NCBI RefSeq assembly: GCF_900109205.1
Contig: NZ_FNZB01000001.1
Coordinates: 992,001-1,056,000 of the forward strand
Source: Sphingomonas sp. OV641
GTDB lineage: Bacteria > Pseudomonadota > Alphaproteobacteria > Sphingomonadales > Sphingomonadaceae
Length of the DNA stretch: 64,000 nucleotides
Reading direction: 5' to 3'
Under the pieces are notes generated by a model, which saw only the letters and a list, made by a program, of their open reading frames with translations, was not told the origin of the DNA and did no database searches. Positions 33,058 through 40,960 of this stretch are shown one piece after another; position 1 is the stretch's first letter; each line of letters opens with the position of its first letter. The translations under genes and the position numbers were made by a program.

Positions 33058-35421
33058 TCACTGACGGGCGTATTTCGCCTTGATCACCTGATCATGGTCG
33101 TGATGAGCTTCGCCGCTCACGTCGATCGTCACGGAGTCGATCTCCCCGGTGAACGTGGCACCGTTCGGACCATAATCCTCGACGACCGGCTCACCATTAT
33201 CCTGGCCGATGTCCATGAAGTCATCGAAGGAGAACAAGGCCGGCACCGTTTTCTCCACGCGGCCGGAGCCGATGTCGCGGCCATCGGCAAGGAAGGTAAC
33301 GGTGCCGCCCTTGCCCGATCCGCCGCCGTCGTAGGCGAACTGAAGAACCAGCTCCTTCGTCTCCGCCGGCACCGGCCCGAATCCCTTCACGACGAACGTT
33401 TCAAGACCGACCCAATTGTGGGCATAGGCCGGCACGCCTTCCTTCAAGTAGAAGCTCCATCCACCGAACTTGCCGCCCTGCGCCACGATCGCGCCGTTCG
33501 CTGGACCTGATCCAAGGCGCACCGCCGCAGTCACGGTGAAGTCGGTGTTCTTCACATTGGGAACGGTATTCTCGTTCATCCGGGTCATGCCGGACTGAAA
33601 GGTCATGGATGTCCGACCATTCAGCAGATCCGGCCTTCCTGCCACGCGCGCATCAAATCGTTCACGTTGGCGCGGATCGAGCGGGAGGACGTTATACTTG
33701 GCGGCCTCGATAAGAAAGCGGTCCTGCAACTTGCGCAGCATCGCTGGATCCTTGTCGGCGATGTTGTGCGCCTGGGTCCAATCGTCAGGGCCGTAAAGCT
33801 CCCACGGATCCTCCTCGATCGGGCCGACCTCCTCGCGCTTGTCGGGCCATGGCAGGCGGTGCATCGTCACGGCGGTCCAGCCTTCGTGATAGATCCCGCG
33901 ATTGCAGCCGATCTCGAAATATTGCGTGGTGTGCCGGTCCTCGGCCTCCGGCTCGTCAAACAGATACACCATGCTGGTGCCTTCCATAGGACGCTGCTGG
34001 ATACCGTTCACGAAATCCGGTTCGGGAATGCCGGCGAGTTCCAGGACAGTGGGCGCGACATCGATGAGGTGGTGGAACTGGCCGCGTAGCTCCCCTGCCC
34101 CCCTGATGCGCTTGGGCCAGCTGATCGTCATGCCGACCCGAGTGCCGCCCCAATGCGAGGCCACGATCTTGCTCCACTGGTAGGGCGTATTCATGGCGTG
34201 CGCCCAGCCCGACGGAAAGTGATTGAAGGCGTTCGGCCCGCCGATCTCGTCCAGCCGGGGCAGGATGTCGGCGGTCGTCATCGGAATGCTGTTCTGAAAG
34301 GCCATCTCGTTGAACGTGCCATAGGGGCCCGCCTCCGCTGAGGAGCCGTTGTCGCCCAGAATGTAGATGACCAGCGTATTCTCTAGCACGCCGCGCGCCT
34401 CCAGCGTGTCCAGCAGGCGCCCGACGTGGTGATCGGTATGCGAGGCGAAGGCCGCGTAGGTTTCCGCGAGGCGGCAGGACACCTTTCGGTCATCGTCAGT
34501 CAGTTCATCCCAGCACGGGAGCCATTCGGTCGGCGCGGTAAGCTCTGCATCCTTCGGAATGACGCCAAGCTCCTTCTGCCGCTCAAACGTGATTTCGCGC
34601 TGCCTGGTGTAACCGTGATCGAACTTGCCCTTGTACCGGTCGATCCAGTCTTTCGGCACGTGATACGGCGCATGGGTGGCGCCAAAGGACAGGTAGGTGA
34701 ACCACGGCTTGTCGGGCGTGAAGGTCTGGAGCGAACCGGTCCATTTGATGACCTGATCCACCAGATCCTCGGTCAGATGATAGCCCTCTTCCACAGTCTT
34801 CGGCGGATCGATCGCGGTGACGCCGTCCACCAGGGGCGGCGCATATTGATTGGTGTCGCCGCCGAGGAAGCCATAGAATTTCTCGAAGCCATCCCCGATC
34901 GGCCAATGGTCGAACGGGCCCGACGGACTCGTTTCCCATGTCGGCGTCTGATGCATCTTGCCAAAGGCGCCGGTGTTGTAGCCGTTCAGCTTGAGGATCT
35001 GCGCCAACGTTGCGCAGGTGTCGGGGCGCAGGCCGGTGTTGCCGGGCATGGCAGTGGCGACTTCGGTGATGCCACCCATGTTCACCGTGTGGTGATTGCG
35101 ACCGCATAGCATCGCCTGACGCGAGGGCGAACAGAGCGCCGTGGTGTGAAAGCGGGTGAACTTGAGCCCGCGGCTCGCCACCTTCTCCGCCGTCGGCATC
35201 TCGCACGGTCCGCCATAGGCGCTGCTGGCGCCGAAACCCATGTCGTCGATGAGGACGATCAGGATGTTGGGCGCGCCCTCCGGCGGACGCAGGAACTCCT
35301 TCGGGCGGGGACGGTCGGCCTCCTTCGCGTTCATCGGCGTATCGTGCGGAGGCACGCGTTCCGGAATGGGCAGAACGTAACGATTAAGCTCACGATGCTT
35401 GCTTGCCGTCATCTTGGCCAT
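33058..35421 (-). CDS. Arylsulfatase with C-terminal jelly-roll-like domain
   Basis: 787-residue type I sulfatase that hydrolyses sulfate esters with a formylglycine made from Cys97 in the CSPSR motif (TTALCSPSRQAMLCGRN). Metal ligands are Asp59/Asp60 in LIDDMGFG and DNG near 360 (LGDNGSSAEAG). HWGGTRVGMTISWPKRI is also typical. Residues 630-787 form a beta-rich lectin-like domain. No signal peptide is visible, so it appears cytosolic unless exported in a folded complex. AAGGA abuts the first ATG, so the ATG at 35412 (codon 4) may be the true start. Another sulfatase gene lies 90 bases upstream. Confidence 0.92.
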   Translation of the reverse strand: MAKMTASKHRELNRYVLPIPERVPPHDTPMNAKEADRPRPKEFLRPPEGAPNILIVLIDDMGFGASSAYGGPCEMPTAEKVASRGLKFTRFHTTALCSPSRQAMLCGRNHHTVNMGGITEVATAMPGNTGLRPDTCATLAQILKLNGYNTGAFGKMHQTPTWETSPSGPFDHWPIGDGFEKFYGFLGGDTNQYAPPLVDGVTAIDPPKTVEEGYHLTEDLVDQVIKWTGSLQTFTPDKPWFTYLSFGATHAPYHVPKDWIDRYKGKFDHGYTRQREITFERQKELGVIPKDAELTAPTEWLPCWDELTDDDRKVSCRLAETYAAFASHTDHHVGRLLDTLEARGVLENTLVIYILGDNGSSAEAGPYGTFNEMAFQNSIPMTTADILPRLDEIGGPNAFNHFPSGWAHAMNTPYQWSKIVASHWGGTRVGMTISWPKRIRGAGELRGQFHHLIDVAPTVLELAGIPEPDFVNGIQQRPMEGTSMVYLFDEPEAEDRHTTQYFEIGCNRGIYHEGWTAVTMHRLPWPDKREEVGPIEEDPWELYGPDDWTQAHNIADKDPAMLRKLQDRFLIEAAKYNVLPLDPRQRERFDARVAGRPDLLNGRTSMTFQSGMTRMNENTVPNVKNTDFTVTAAVRLGSGPANGAIVAQGGKFGGWSFYLKEGVPAYAHNWVGLETFVVKGFGPVPAETKELVLQFAYDGGGSGKGGTVTFLADGRDIGSGRVEKTVPALFSFDDFMDIGQDNGEPVVEDYGPNGATFTGEIDSVTIDVSGEAHHDHDQVIKAKYARQ

Positions 35422-35511
35422 TCCTTCTCACCGATAAGAGCGAGCGGACATTCGCCCGGCAGAAGACAGTCGATGGCGGTGGGAGCGACGTGCCGCCATC
35501 GAGCATCTGTC

Positions 35512-37026
35512 CTAATCGTGGCCCTTGCTCATGAACTGTTCGACCACGTTGGACATGTCGAAGCTCTTGCCGCCCTGCACCGGGGGATATTTGGCGAGGG
35601 TCGACAGATGCTCCTTCATGAGCTCGCCCAAGGGGCCGGTCTGCCACGACACTTTCTGGATCAGGTGACCATAGCTGTCCGAATTGTCGTAGCTTTCGAA
35701 GGGATCCATGCGGATATTGAAGACGAGCGGCTTCGACCGGCCCGTGATCGTTCCGTAGTAATCCTCCGAGGTCGCGAAATGCCACTTCCACGGCCCCATG
35801 CGCAGCGCCGCGAGCTTCGACTCATTGTAGAAGAACAGATGGTCACGCGCGGAATTGGCCGCCTCGCCTTTCCAGTAGGAAAGGTTATCAATGCCATCGA
35901 TATATTGCTGCTTCTCCGCCAGCACCTTGTCGTTCACATCCTGCACGCCGGCCGCGACGGCCAGGGTGGTGAACATGTCCTGATGGCATTGGATGCCGTT
36001 CTTCAGCTGCATCGGGGCGATCACGCCCGGCCATTTCAGCATGGAGATGACCCGGACGCCGCCTTCGTAGGTGGTCATCTTCTCGCCACGCCATGGCGTC
36101 GTCGCGCCATGCGGCCAGGATGAATGCTCGGGCCCGTTATCGGTCGAATACCAGACGATGGTATCCTCCTCGAGCCCGTTCTCCTTCAGCCAATCGAGCA
36201 CGAGGCCGATATCGTGATCGTGCTGCAACATGCCCGAGCCGTGAAGGTCTGCCTCGGACGTGTATTTCTCGGCGGCGTAGCGCCATTTGTCGTTGAGGCG
36301 GGTGTAGAGATGCATGCGGCTGGTGTTGAGCCAGACGAAGAAGGGCTCATCCGCCTCCTTCGCGCGTTGCATGAAGTCGAGCGCGGGCGGGATGAACTCC
36401 TTCTCGTCCACTTCGTGCATGCGGTCCTGATGCAGGGGGCCGGTGTCGACGATCTTCTGCTTGCCGACGCGCCCGAAGCGCGGATCTTCGGTCGGATCGT
36501 CCTCGTCCGTCGCCCAGCAATGCAGCACACCGCGTGCGCCGAACTTCTTTTCATAATCCTCCAGGCTGCCGGGATAGGCCTTGGCGAACGCCTGATAGTC
36601 GCGCTGCTGATCCTCTTCCGAGACGTTCAGGTGATAGAGGTTGCCGAAGAACTCGTCGAAGCCATGATTGGTCGGCAAATGCTCGTTGCGGTCGCCCAGA
36701 TGCGATTTGCCGAAATGGCCGGTGCGATAGCCGGCTGCCTTCAGCACTTCGGCGAGACAGGGCGATGCCGGCTGCAGGCCGAGCGGATCGCCCGGCTGGC
36801 CCACCGTCACCATGCCCGAACGGATCGGATATTGGCCGGTGATGAAGGAGGCGCGACCCGCAGTACAAGATGGCTGCGCGTAATGATCGGTGAAGCGGAT
36901 GCCGTCATATCCGATCGAGTCGATATTCGGCGTCGTATATCCCATGGTACCCAGTCCATAGGCGCTGACGTTCTGCCATCCGATGTCGTCTCCCCAGATG
37001 ACCAGGATGTTCGGCTTCTTAGGCAT
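35512..37026 (-). CDS. Arylsulfatase, CxAxR type
   Basis: 504-residue sulfatase. The formylglycine motif is Cys54-Thr-Ala-Gly-Arg in [19 protein letters not shown], the alanine variant of CxPxR. The metal site is WGDDIGWQN (Asp13, Asp14) with [14 protein letters not shown] near 310. [10 protein letters not shown] and [17 protein letters not shown] are also family segments. The ATG at 37026 follows GGAGAG six bases away; the frame runs on to 37119 without conserved sequence. There is no signal peptide. No formylglycine-generating enzyme is encoded in the window, so activation depends on a distant gene. It is the first gene of the sulfatase pair. Confidence 0.92.
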   Translation of the reverse strand: MPKKPNILVIWGDDIGWQNVSAYGLGTMGYTTPNIDSIGYDGIRFTDHYAQPSCTAGRASFITGQYPIRSGMVTVGQPGDPLGLQPASPCLAEVLKAAGYRTGHFGKSHLGDRNEHLPTNHGFDEFFGNLYHLNVSEEDQQRDYQAFAKAYPGSLEDYEKKFGARGVLHCWATDEDDPTEDPRFGRVGKQKIVDTGPLHQDRMHEVDEKEFIPPALDFMQRAKEADEPFFVWLNTSRMHLYTRLNDKWRYAAEKYTSEADLHGSGMLQHDHDIGLVLDWLKENGLEEDTIVWYSTDNGPEHSSWPHGATTPWRGEKMTTYEGGVRVISMLKWPGVIAPMQLKNGIQCHQDMFTTLAVAAGVQDVNDKVLAEKQQYIDGIDNLSYWKGEAANSARDHLFFYNESKLAALRMGPWKWHFATSEDYYGTITGRSKPLVFNIRMDPFESYDNSDSYGHLIQKVSWQTGPLGELMKEHLSTLAKYPPVQGGKSFDMSNVVEQFMSKGHD

Positions 37027-37192
37027 GTGCGACTCTCCGCTAAAATGGCGGGAGAAGAATGTTTCGTCAGCCGGCGGGCCAGTATCGGAGATAACCCCGA
37101 ACATCCGCGGTGCCTTCATCCGCCCTCACGGCAGAACACCCCCGTCGAGGGAACAGCCGGCTGGCAGACCCAACCCGCGATGGCAGCTCAAG

Positions 37193-39553
37193 TCAGAAGC
37201 GGAAGGACAGACTGGCGCGCCATCGCCAGCTGGAGAGCCCGCCAGAGCCAATCCCGTAATATTCACCCGAGCCGACCAGCGCGACGCTGCGGCGCACCTG
37301 CATCCGTGCACCGAACCGCACCGAGCCGATCACCGAGCGCGTCGAGACCAGGTTGAGATCGGGACGCAGAATGCGGCCTTCGTTCGGGCGGAGGACAGCA
37401 AAGTCCATTCCGCCTTCGACAAAGGGGATGACGATTACATCGCGCGCCCGGATCGGGCGGCTGATCTCCAAGGATGCGGCGAAGGCGCCATAATCGAGAC
37501 GGCTCGCCGGTTGCTCGACCCGTAGGTCGATGCCGGCGGCATTGCCTTGCAAGCTGAAGGGGTCGTGCCAGAAGCGTGCATAGCTGAGCGCGAGGCGCGG
37601 TCGAAGCAGCAGGCCGGCGCCGAGTGGACGCTGCGTACTGACGCCCAATGTTCCGGCGAGGGAGAAGCTGTCATGCTTGCCCGACAGCATCAGCACGTGC
37701 CGCTCATATTCGGCGAAACTGAAGCCCAAGCTTGCATCCAATATGACGTCTGAACCTGCAATCCTGTGAACCATATAGGGCTTGAGCACGAGGAACTCGG
37801 CTTTCTGACGCATGGCACCGCGGAAGGATGAGTGCTCCGAATTGCCAAACTGGATCGCCAGTCCGGCAACCGTCTGATTGTCAAACAAGCGATCGAGTCC
37901 GACGCTGTAGAGCGACGAATCGGCCTTCATCGCGCCGCCGGATCGCTTGTCTTCGAGCGACGTGAACGATGCTTCGCCCCACGCCGTCCACCGCCGGCGC
38001 GCGTCCGCGACGACGGCGCAGGCCTGTTCGACCAGCTTCGGATCGACCCTGAGCCAGCCCTTGCGCCCGGCCTCGCAAAGCTGGTCGGCGGTCATCAGCA
38101 TGGGGCGGGGATCGTCAGTCCTCAGGCGAACGTCGCGCGGAAGATGACGCTCCGGGCGCGAGCCGGGCGTGAGCGCGCCGGGCGTGGGTCGCAGCCCCGG
38201 AGTGAGCGTGCCCGGGTCGGGATGAACCTCTGGCGTTAGCGTGTCTGGATCTGGTCGCAGTTCTGGCGTGAGCGTGCCGGGATCGGGTCGCACCTGCGGC
38301 GTGAGAGCTCCCGGATCCGGTCGCACCTCGGGCGTGAGCGTGTCGGGGTCTGGACGCATCTCAGGGGTGAGCGCGTCGGGATCAGGACGCACCTCTGGCG
38401 TTAGCGTGCCAGGATCGGGACGCAGTTCCGGAGTCAGCGTTCCCGGATCAGGCCGCACCTCCGGCGTCAGGGTTCCCGGATCGGGCCGCACCTCAGGCGT
38501 CAGCGTGCCAGGATCGGGCTGCACCTCTGGTGTCAGCGTCCCCGGATCGGGACGCAGCTCCGGGGTCAGTGCCCCTGGGTCGGGTCGCACTTGCGGAGTG
38601 AGCGTATCTGGATCGGGACGCACCCCTGGTGTCAGCGTTCCCGGGTCTGGCCCAACCTCGGGGGTCAGCGTTCCCGGATCAGGCCGCACCTCCGGCGTGA
38701 GCGTTCCGGGATCAGGACGGACCTTTGGCGTCAGTGTTCCCGGATCGGGCCGCACCTCTGGCGTCAGCGTTCCCGGATCAGGACGTACGGCCGGCGTCAG
38801 TGTGCCGGGATCGGGGCGAATCTCTGGCGTCAGTGTTCCGGGGTTCGGCCGCACCTCAGGCGTCAACGTGTCGGGGATCGGCCGCAAGCCAGGCGTCAAC
38901 GTATCCGGATTGGGCCGCACCTCGGGAGTCAGCGTGTCGGGGATCGGGCGCAAGCCAGGTGTCAACGTATCTGGATTGGGCCGCACCTCGGGAGTCAGCG
39001 TGTCGGGAATCGGCCGCAATTCGGGTGTCAGCGTATCTGGGTTAGGCCGCACTGCCGGCGTCAACGTACCGGGGTTGGGCCGCACCTCCGGCGTGAGCGT
39101 GTCGGGATTGGGCCGGACGCCCGGGGTCAGCGTATCGGGAAGGTCGCGATCCGGGGGATCCCATTGATTGGGGAAGTTCAAGCCGCCCGGCCGCTGATCG
39201 GCGGAGTCGAGGAAGATGTCGTATTCGGCAAACTCTGTCCGGATGTGCGCGAAAAGATTGTGTGTTCCGCCATATTCGCGGACGATCGGGGAGATGGTCA
39301 GGTGCAATCCGGTGTCGGGCTGCGTCCAGCTATCCACATGTTCGCCCGTTTCGGGAAACACGACAAAGAACTCGCCCGGATCGGTGCCCGAGAGCCATAC
39401 CGAATGCTCTCTGTTCTCCGTCCAGCCCAGGAACAATATTCGGCCGTCCGGCTCCGCCGTTTGCGCGCCAGCCGCGTTCGTCAGCAACAGGCCGGCAGTT
39501 GCTCCCGCCAGGCAGAAGCCGGGAAGTTTCCAAACCGGGCGACGATAGGACAC
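37193..39553 (-). CDS. Repeat-rich autotransporter-like outer-membrane protein
   Basis: 786 residues in four parts. First is a signal peptide (about 1-30, ending AAGAQ). Second is a small beta-rich region (31-138) with WTENREHSVWLSGTDPGEFF. Third are thirty tandem 11-residue repeats (139-468) with consensus PDTLTPEVRPN or PGTLTPEVRPD. Fourth is a C-terminal beta-barrel-like domain (about 500-786) ending in WRASLSFRF, with the terminal Phe expected of autotransporter barrels. The repeats would form an extended, Pro/Thr-rich stalk on the cell surface. It is unlike any named adhesin I know. It lies 166 bases upstream of the sulfatase pair on the same strand. The function is unknown. Confidence 0.8.
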   Translation of the reverse strand: MSYRRPVWKLPGFCLAGATAGLLLTNAAGAQTAEPDGRILFLGWTENREHSVWLSGTDPGEFFVVFPETGEHVDSWTQPDTGLHLTISPIVREYGGTHNLFAHIRTEFAEYDIFLDSADQRPGGLNFPNQWDPPDRDLPDTLTPGVRPNPDTLTPEVRPNPGTLTPAVRPNPDTLTPELRPIPDTLTPEVRPNPDTLTPGLRPIPDTLTPEVRPNPDTLTPGLRPIPDTLTPEVRPNPGTLTPEIRPDPGTLTPAVRPDPGTLTPEVRPDPGTLTPKVRPDPGTLTPEVRPDPGTLTPEVGPDPGTLTPGVRPDPDTLTPQVRPDPGALTPELRPDPGTLTPEVQPDPGTLTPEVRPDPGTLTPEVRPDPGTLTPELRPDPGTLTPEVRPDPDALTPEMRPDPDTLTPEVRPDPGALTPQVRPDPGTLTPELRPDPDTLTPEVHPDPGTLTPGLRPTPGALTPGSRPERHLPRDVRLRTDDPRPMLMTADQLCEAGRKGWLRVDPKLVEQACAVVADARRRWTAWGEASFTSLEDKRSGGAMKADSSLYSVGLDRLFDNQTVAGLAIQFGNSEHSSFRGAMRQKAEFLVLKPYMVHRIAGSDVILDASLGFSFAEYERHVLMLSGKHDSFSLAGTLGVSTQRPLGAGLLLRPRLALSYARFWHDPFSLQGNAAGIDLRVEQPASRLDYGAFAASLEISRPIRARDVIVIPFVEGGMDFAVLRPNEGRILRPDLNLVSTRSVIGSVRFGARMQVRRSVALVGSGEYYGIGSGGLSSWRWRASLSFRF
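38150..39139. repeat. Thirty tandem 33-bp repeats inside the outer-membrane gene
   Basis: 990 bases made of 30 in-frame 33-base units. Units 4-9 (38843-39040) form three near-identical 66-base dimers, showing recent segmental duplication. The N-terminal units end RPN/RPI and the later ones RPD. The array keeps long frames open on the other strand too, which should not be called genes. Confidence 0.95.
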
Positions 39554-39699
39554 CTCCCTATTCTCTGCCCTGGGCGGCGTTCAGAGCATCAGTAGAAGCC
39601 CGTATTTTTGCAGATATCGACAGTTCTCGAAGGAAAGTTCACGGCCGCCTCACGGGCCCGTCCGCAGGGCCGGTGCGTCTCCTTTGCCGCCTCCCGGCG

Positions 39700-39939
39700 T
39701 CACCTGCTTCGCCGCTCTCGTGGACCGATCCGGCGCGTTTCTTCCGCCATGTAGCGCACCACCAGCTTGCGGATGTGGCGCCAGCGTCGGCGTTCGAACG
39801 AGGCGAGGCGTGTGCGTGCAATCCGCTTGTCGACATAGCCCAGCGGATCATCGACCTGCTCACCCAGGACGCGGCGCGCACGGATCTTTGCCTCGGTACG
39901 CCAGCCGGACTGCGCGCCGAATAGATAATCGAACAGCAT
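39700..39939 (-). CDS. Small basic hypothetical protein
   Basis: 79 residues, rich in Arg, with a plausible natural sequence (MLFDYLFGAQSGWRTEAKIRARRVLGEQVDDPLGYVDKRI...). Not recognised. The ribosome site is weak (AGG about ten bases upstream). It precedes the repeat protein on the same strand and could instead be chance coding in GC-rich DNA. Confidence 0.35.
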   Translation of the reverse strand: MLFDYLFGAQSGWRTEAKIRARRVLGEQVDDPLGYVDKRIARTRLASFERRRWRHIRKLVVRYMAEETRRIGPRERRSR

Positions 39940-39984
39940 CAGCGCGCCTGTAACTTGCTGGCCCTCGGCTGAAAATGCCGGATA

Positions 39985-40131
39985 TCACCTATTCGGATGG
40001 CCGGCCGCGCGGATCATGTCTCGCCACACCGCCTCTTGCCGGGCACGGCGATCGGGATCACGCCGCGCGGCGCGCGCGGAAAGCAGCGCCAGCCCGACCA
40101 GCGGGAACACGAACACAGCTTCCGATAACAT
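39985..40131 (-). CDS. Small membrane protein
   Basis: 48 residues: one hydrophobic segment (SEAVFVFPLVGLALLSA) followed by an Arg-rich cytosolic tail, a positive-inside single-pass arrangement. GGGAGG lies six bases before the ATG at 40131, which is the main support. A longer frame to 40260 exists but lacks such a signal. The function is unknown. Confidence 0.5.
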   Translation of the reverse strand: MLSEAVFVFPLVGLALLSARAARRDPDRRARQEAVWRDMIRAAGHPNR

Positions 40132-40264
40132 GATGCGCCTCCCTTGCCGCCGACTCCTGACGCCCAGCCATTGCGCCGGAATGCGGTTAGGCGCATCGCC
40201 GTTGCGACCGCCACGCGACAAAGTGGCGGCAACCAGCCGGCGAATAAGGCGTTTCACCACCGCA

Positions 40265-40960
40265 ATGATCCGTGTCGCGAGCTACAACATGCGCAAGGCG
40301 ATCGGCACCGATCGCCGTCGCAATCCCGAACGCATTCTGGAGGTGCTGCGTGAAGTGAACGCAGACGTGATCGCGTTGCAGGAGGCCGATCGCCGCTTTG
40401 GCGCCCGCGCAGCCGTGATCACGCCCCATCTGCTGGAAGAGCACAGCGACTGGAAGCCCGTCACCTTTGGCGTGCGCGTCAATTCCATGGGCTGGCATGG
40501 CAATGCGCTGCTTGTCCGAAAGAACAGCCAGATCGTCGATTGCGAGTTGATCCACCTCCCCGCGCTGGAGCCACGCGGCGCCGTGATGGCGGATGTTCGC
40601 ATCGGCGCGACGATCCTCAGGGTCATCGGCATGCACCTGGACCTGTCCGGCCTGTGGCGCCGGCGGCAGGCGGCAGCCATTCTTGCCCATGTCTCGGCCA
40701 GCACGCACAAGCGCCCGACGGTGATGATGGGCGACCTGAACGAATGGACGCGGGCTGCGGGGTGCCTGCGCGACTTTTCGCGCGACTTCGCCTTTGCCGA
40801 GACGGGGCCGAGCTTTCACGCACGCCGGCCGGTGGGCAGGCTGGACCGGATCATGGTTTCCGAGCAGCTGACGATCGTGGAATGCGGCGTTCATCAAAGC
40901 GCCGCTGCCCGCAAAGCCAGTGATCACTTGCCCATCTGGGCCGATCTGCGCCCTGCATGA
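40265..40960 (+). CDS. Endonuclease/exonuclease/phosphatase family protein
   Basis: 231-residue metal-dependent phosphoesterase of the EEP (DNase I-like) fold. Motifs in order are RVASYNMRKAIG, VIALQEADRRFG, GWHGNALLVRK, GMHLDLSGLWRRRQA, MMGDLNEWTRAAG, GRLDRIMVS and ASDHLPIWADL, giving the Asn/Glu/Asp/His metal and catalytic residues. There is no signal peptide. Homologues next to phospholipase D or cardiolipin genes exist; here the neighbour, overlapped by ATGA, is a patatin-like phospholipase, which hints at a phospholipid-related substrate. Confidence 0.9.
   Translation: MIRVASYNMRKAIGTDRRRNPERILEVLREVNADVIALQEADRRFGARAAVITPHLLEEHSDWKPVTFGVRVNSMGWHGNALLVRKNSQIVDCELIHLPALEPRGAVMADVRIGATILRVIGMHLDLSGLWRRRQAAAILAHVSASTHKRPTVMMGDLNEWTRAAGCLRDFSRDFAFAETGPSFHARRPVGRLDRIMVSEQLTIVECGVHQSAAARKASDHLPIWADLRPA

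Noticed and set aside
38241..39595. Long plus-strand open frames (over 300 codons) across the repeat region
   Set aside because: They arise from the 33-bp period of the minus-strand repeat gene; they give Ser/Gly- or Arg/His-rich products with no ribosome site or domain.
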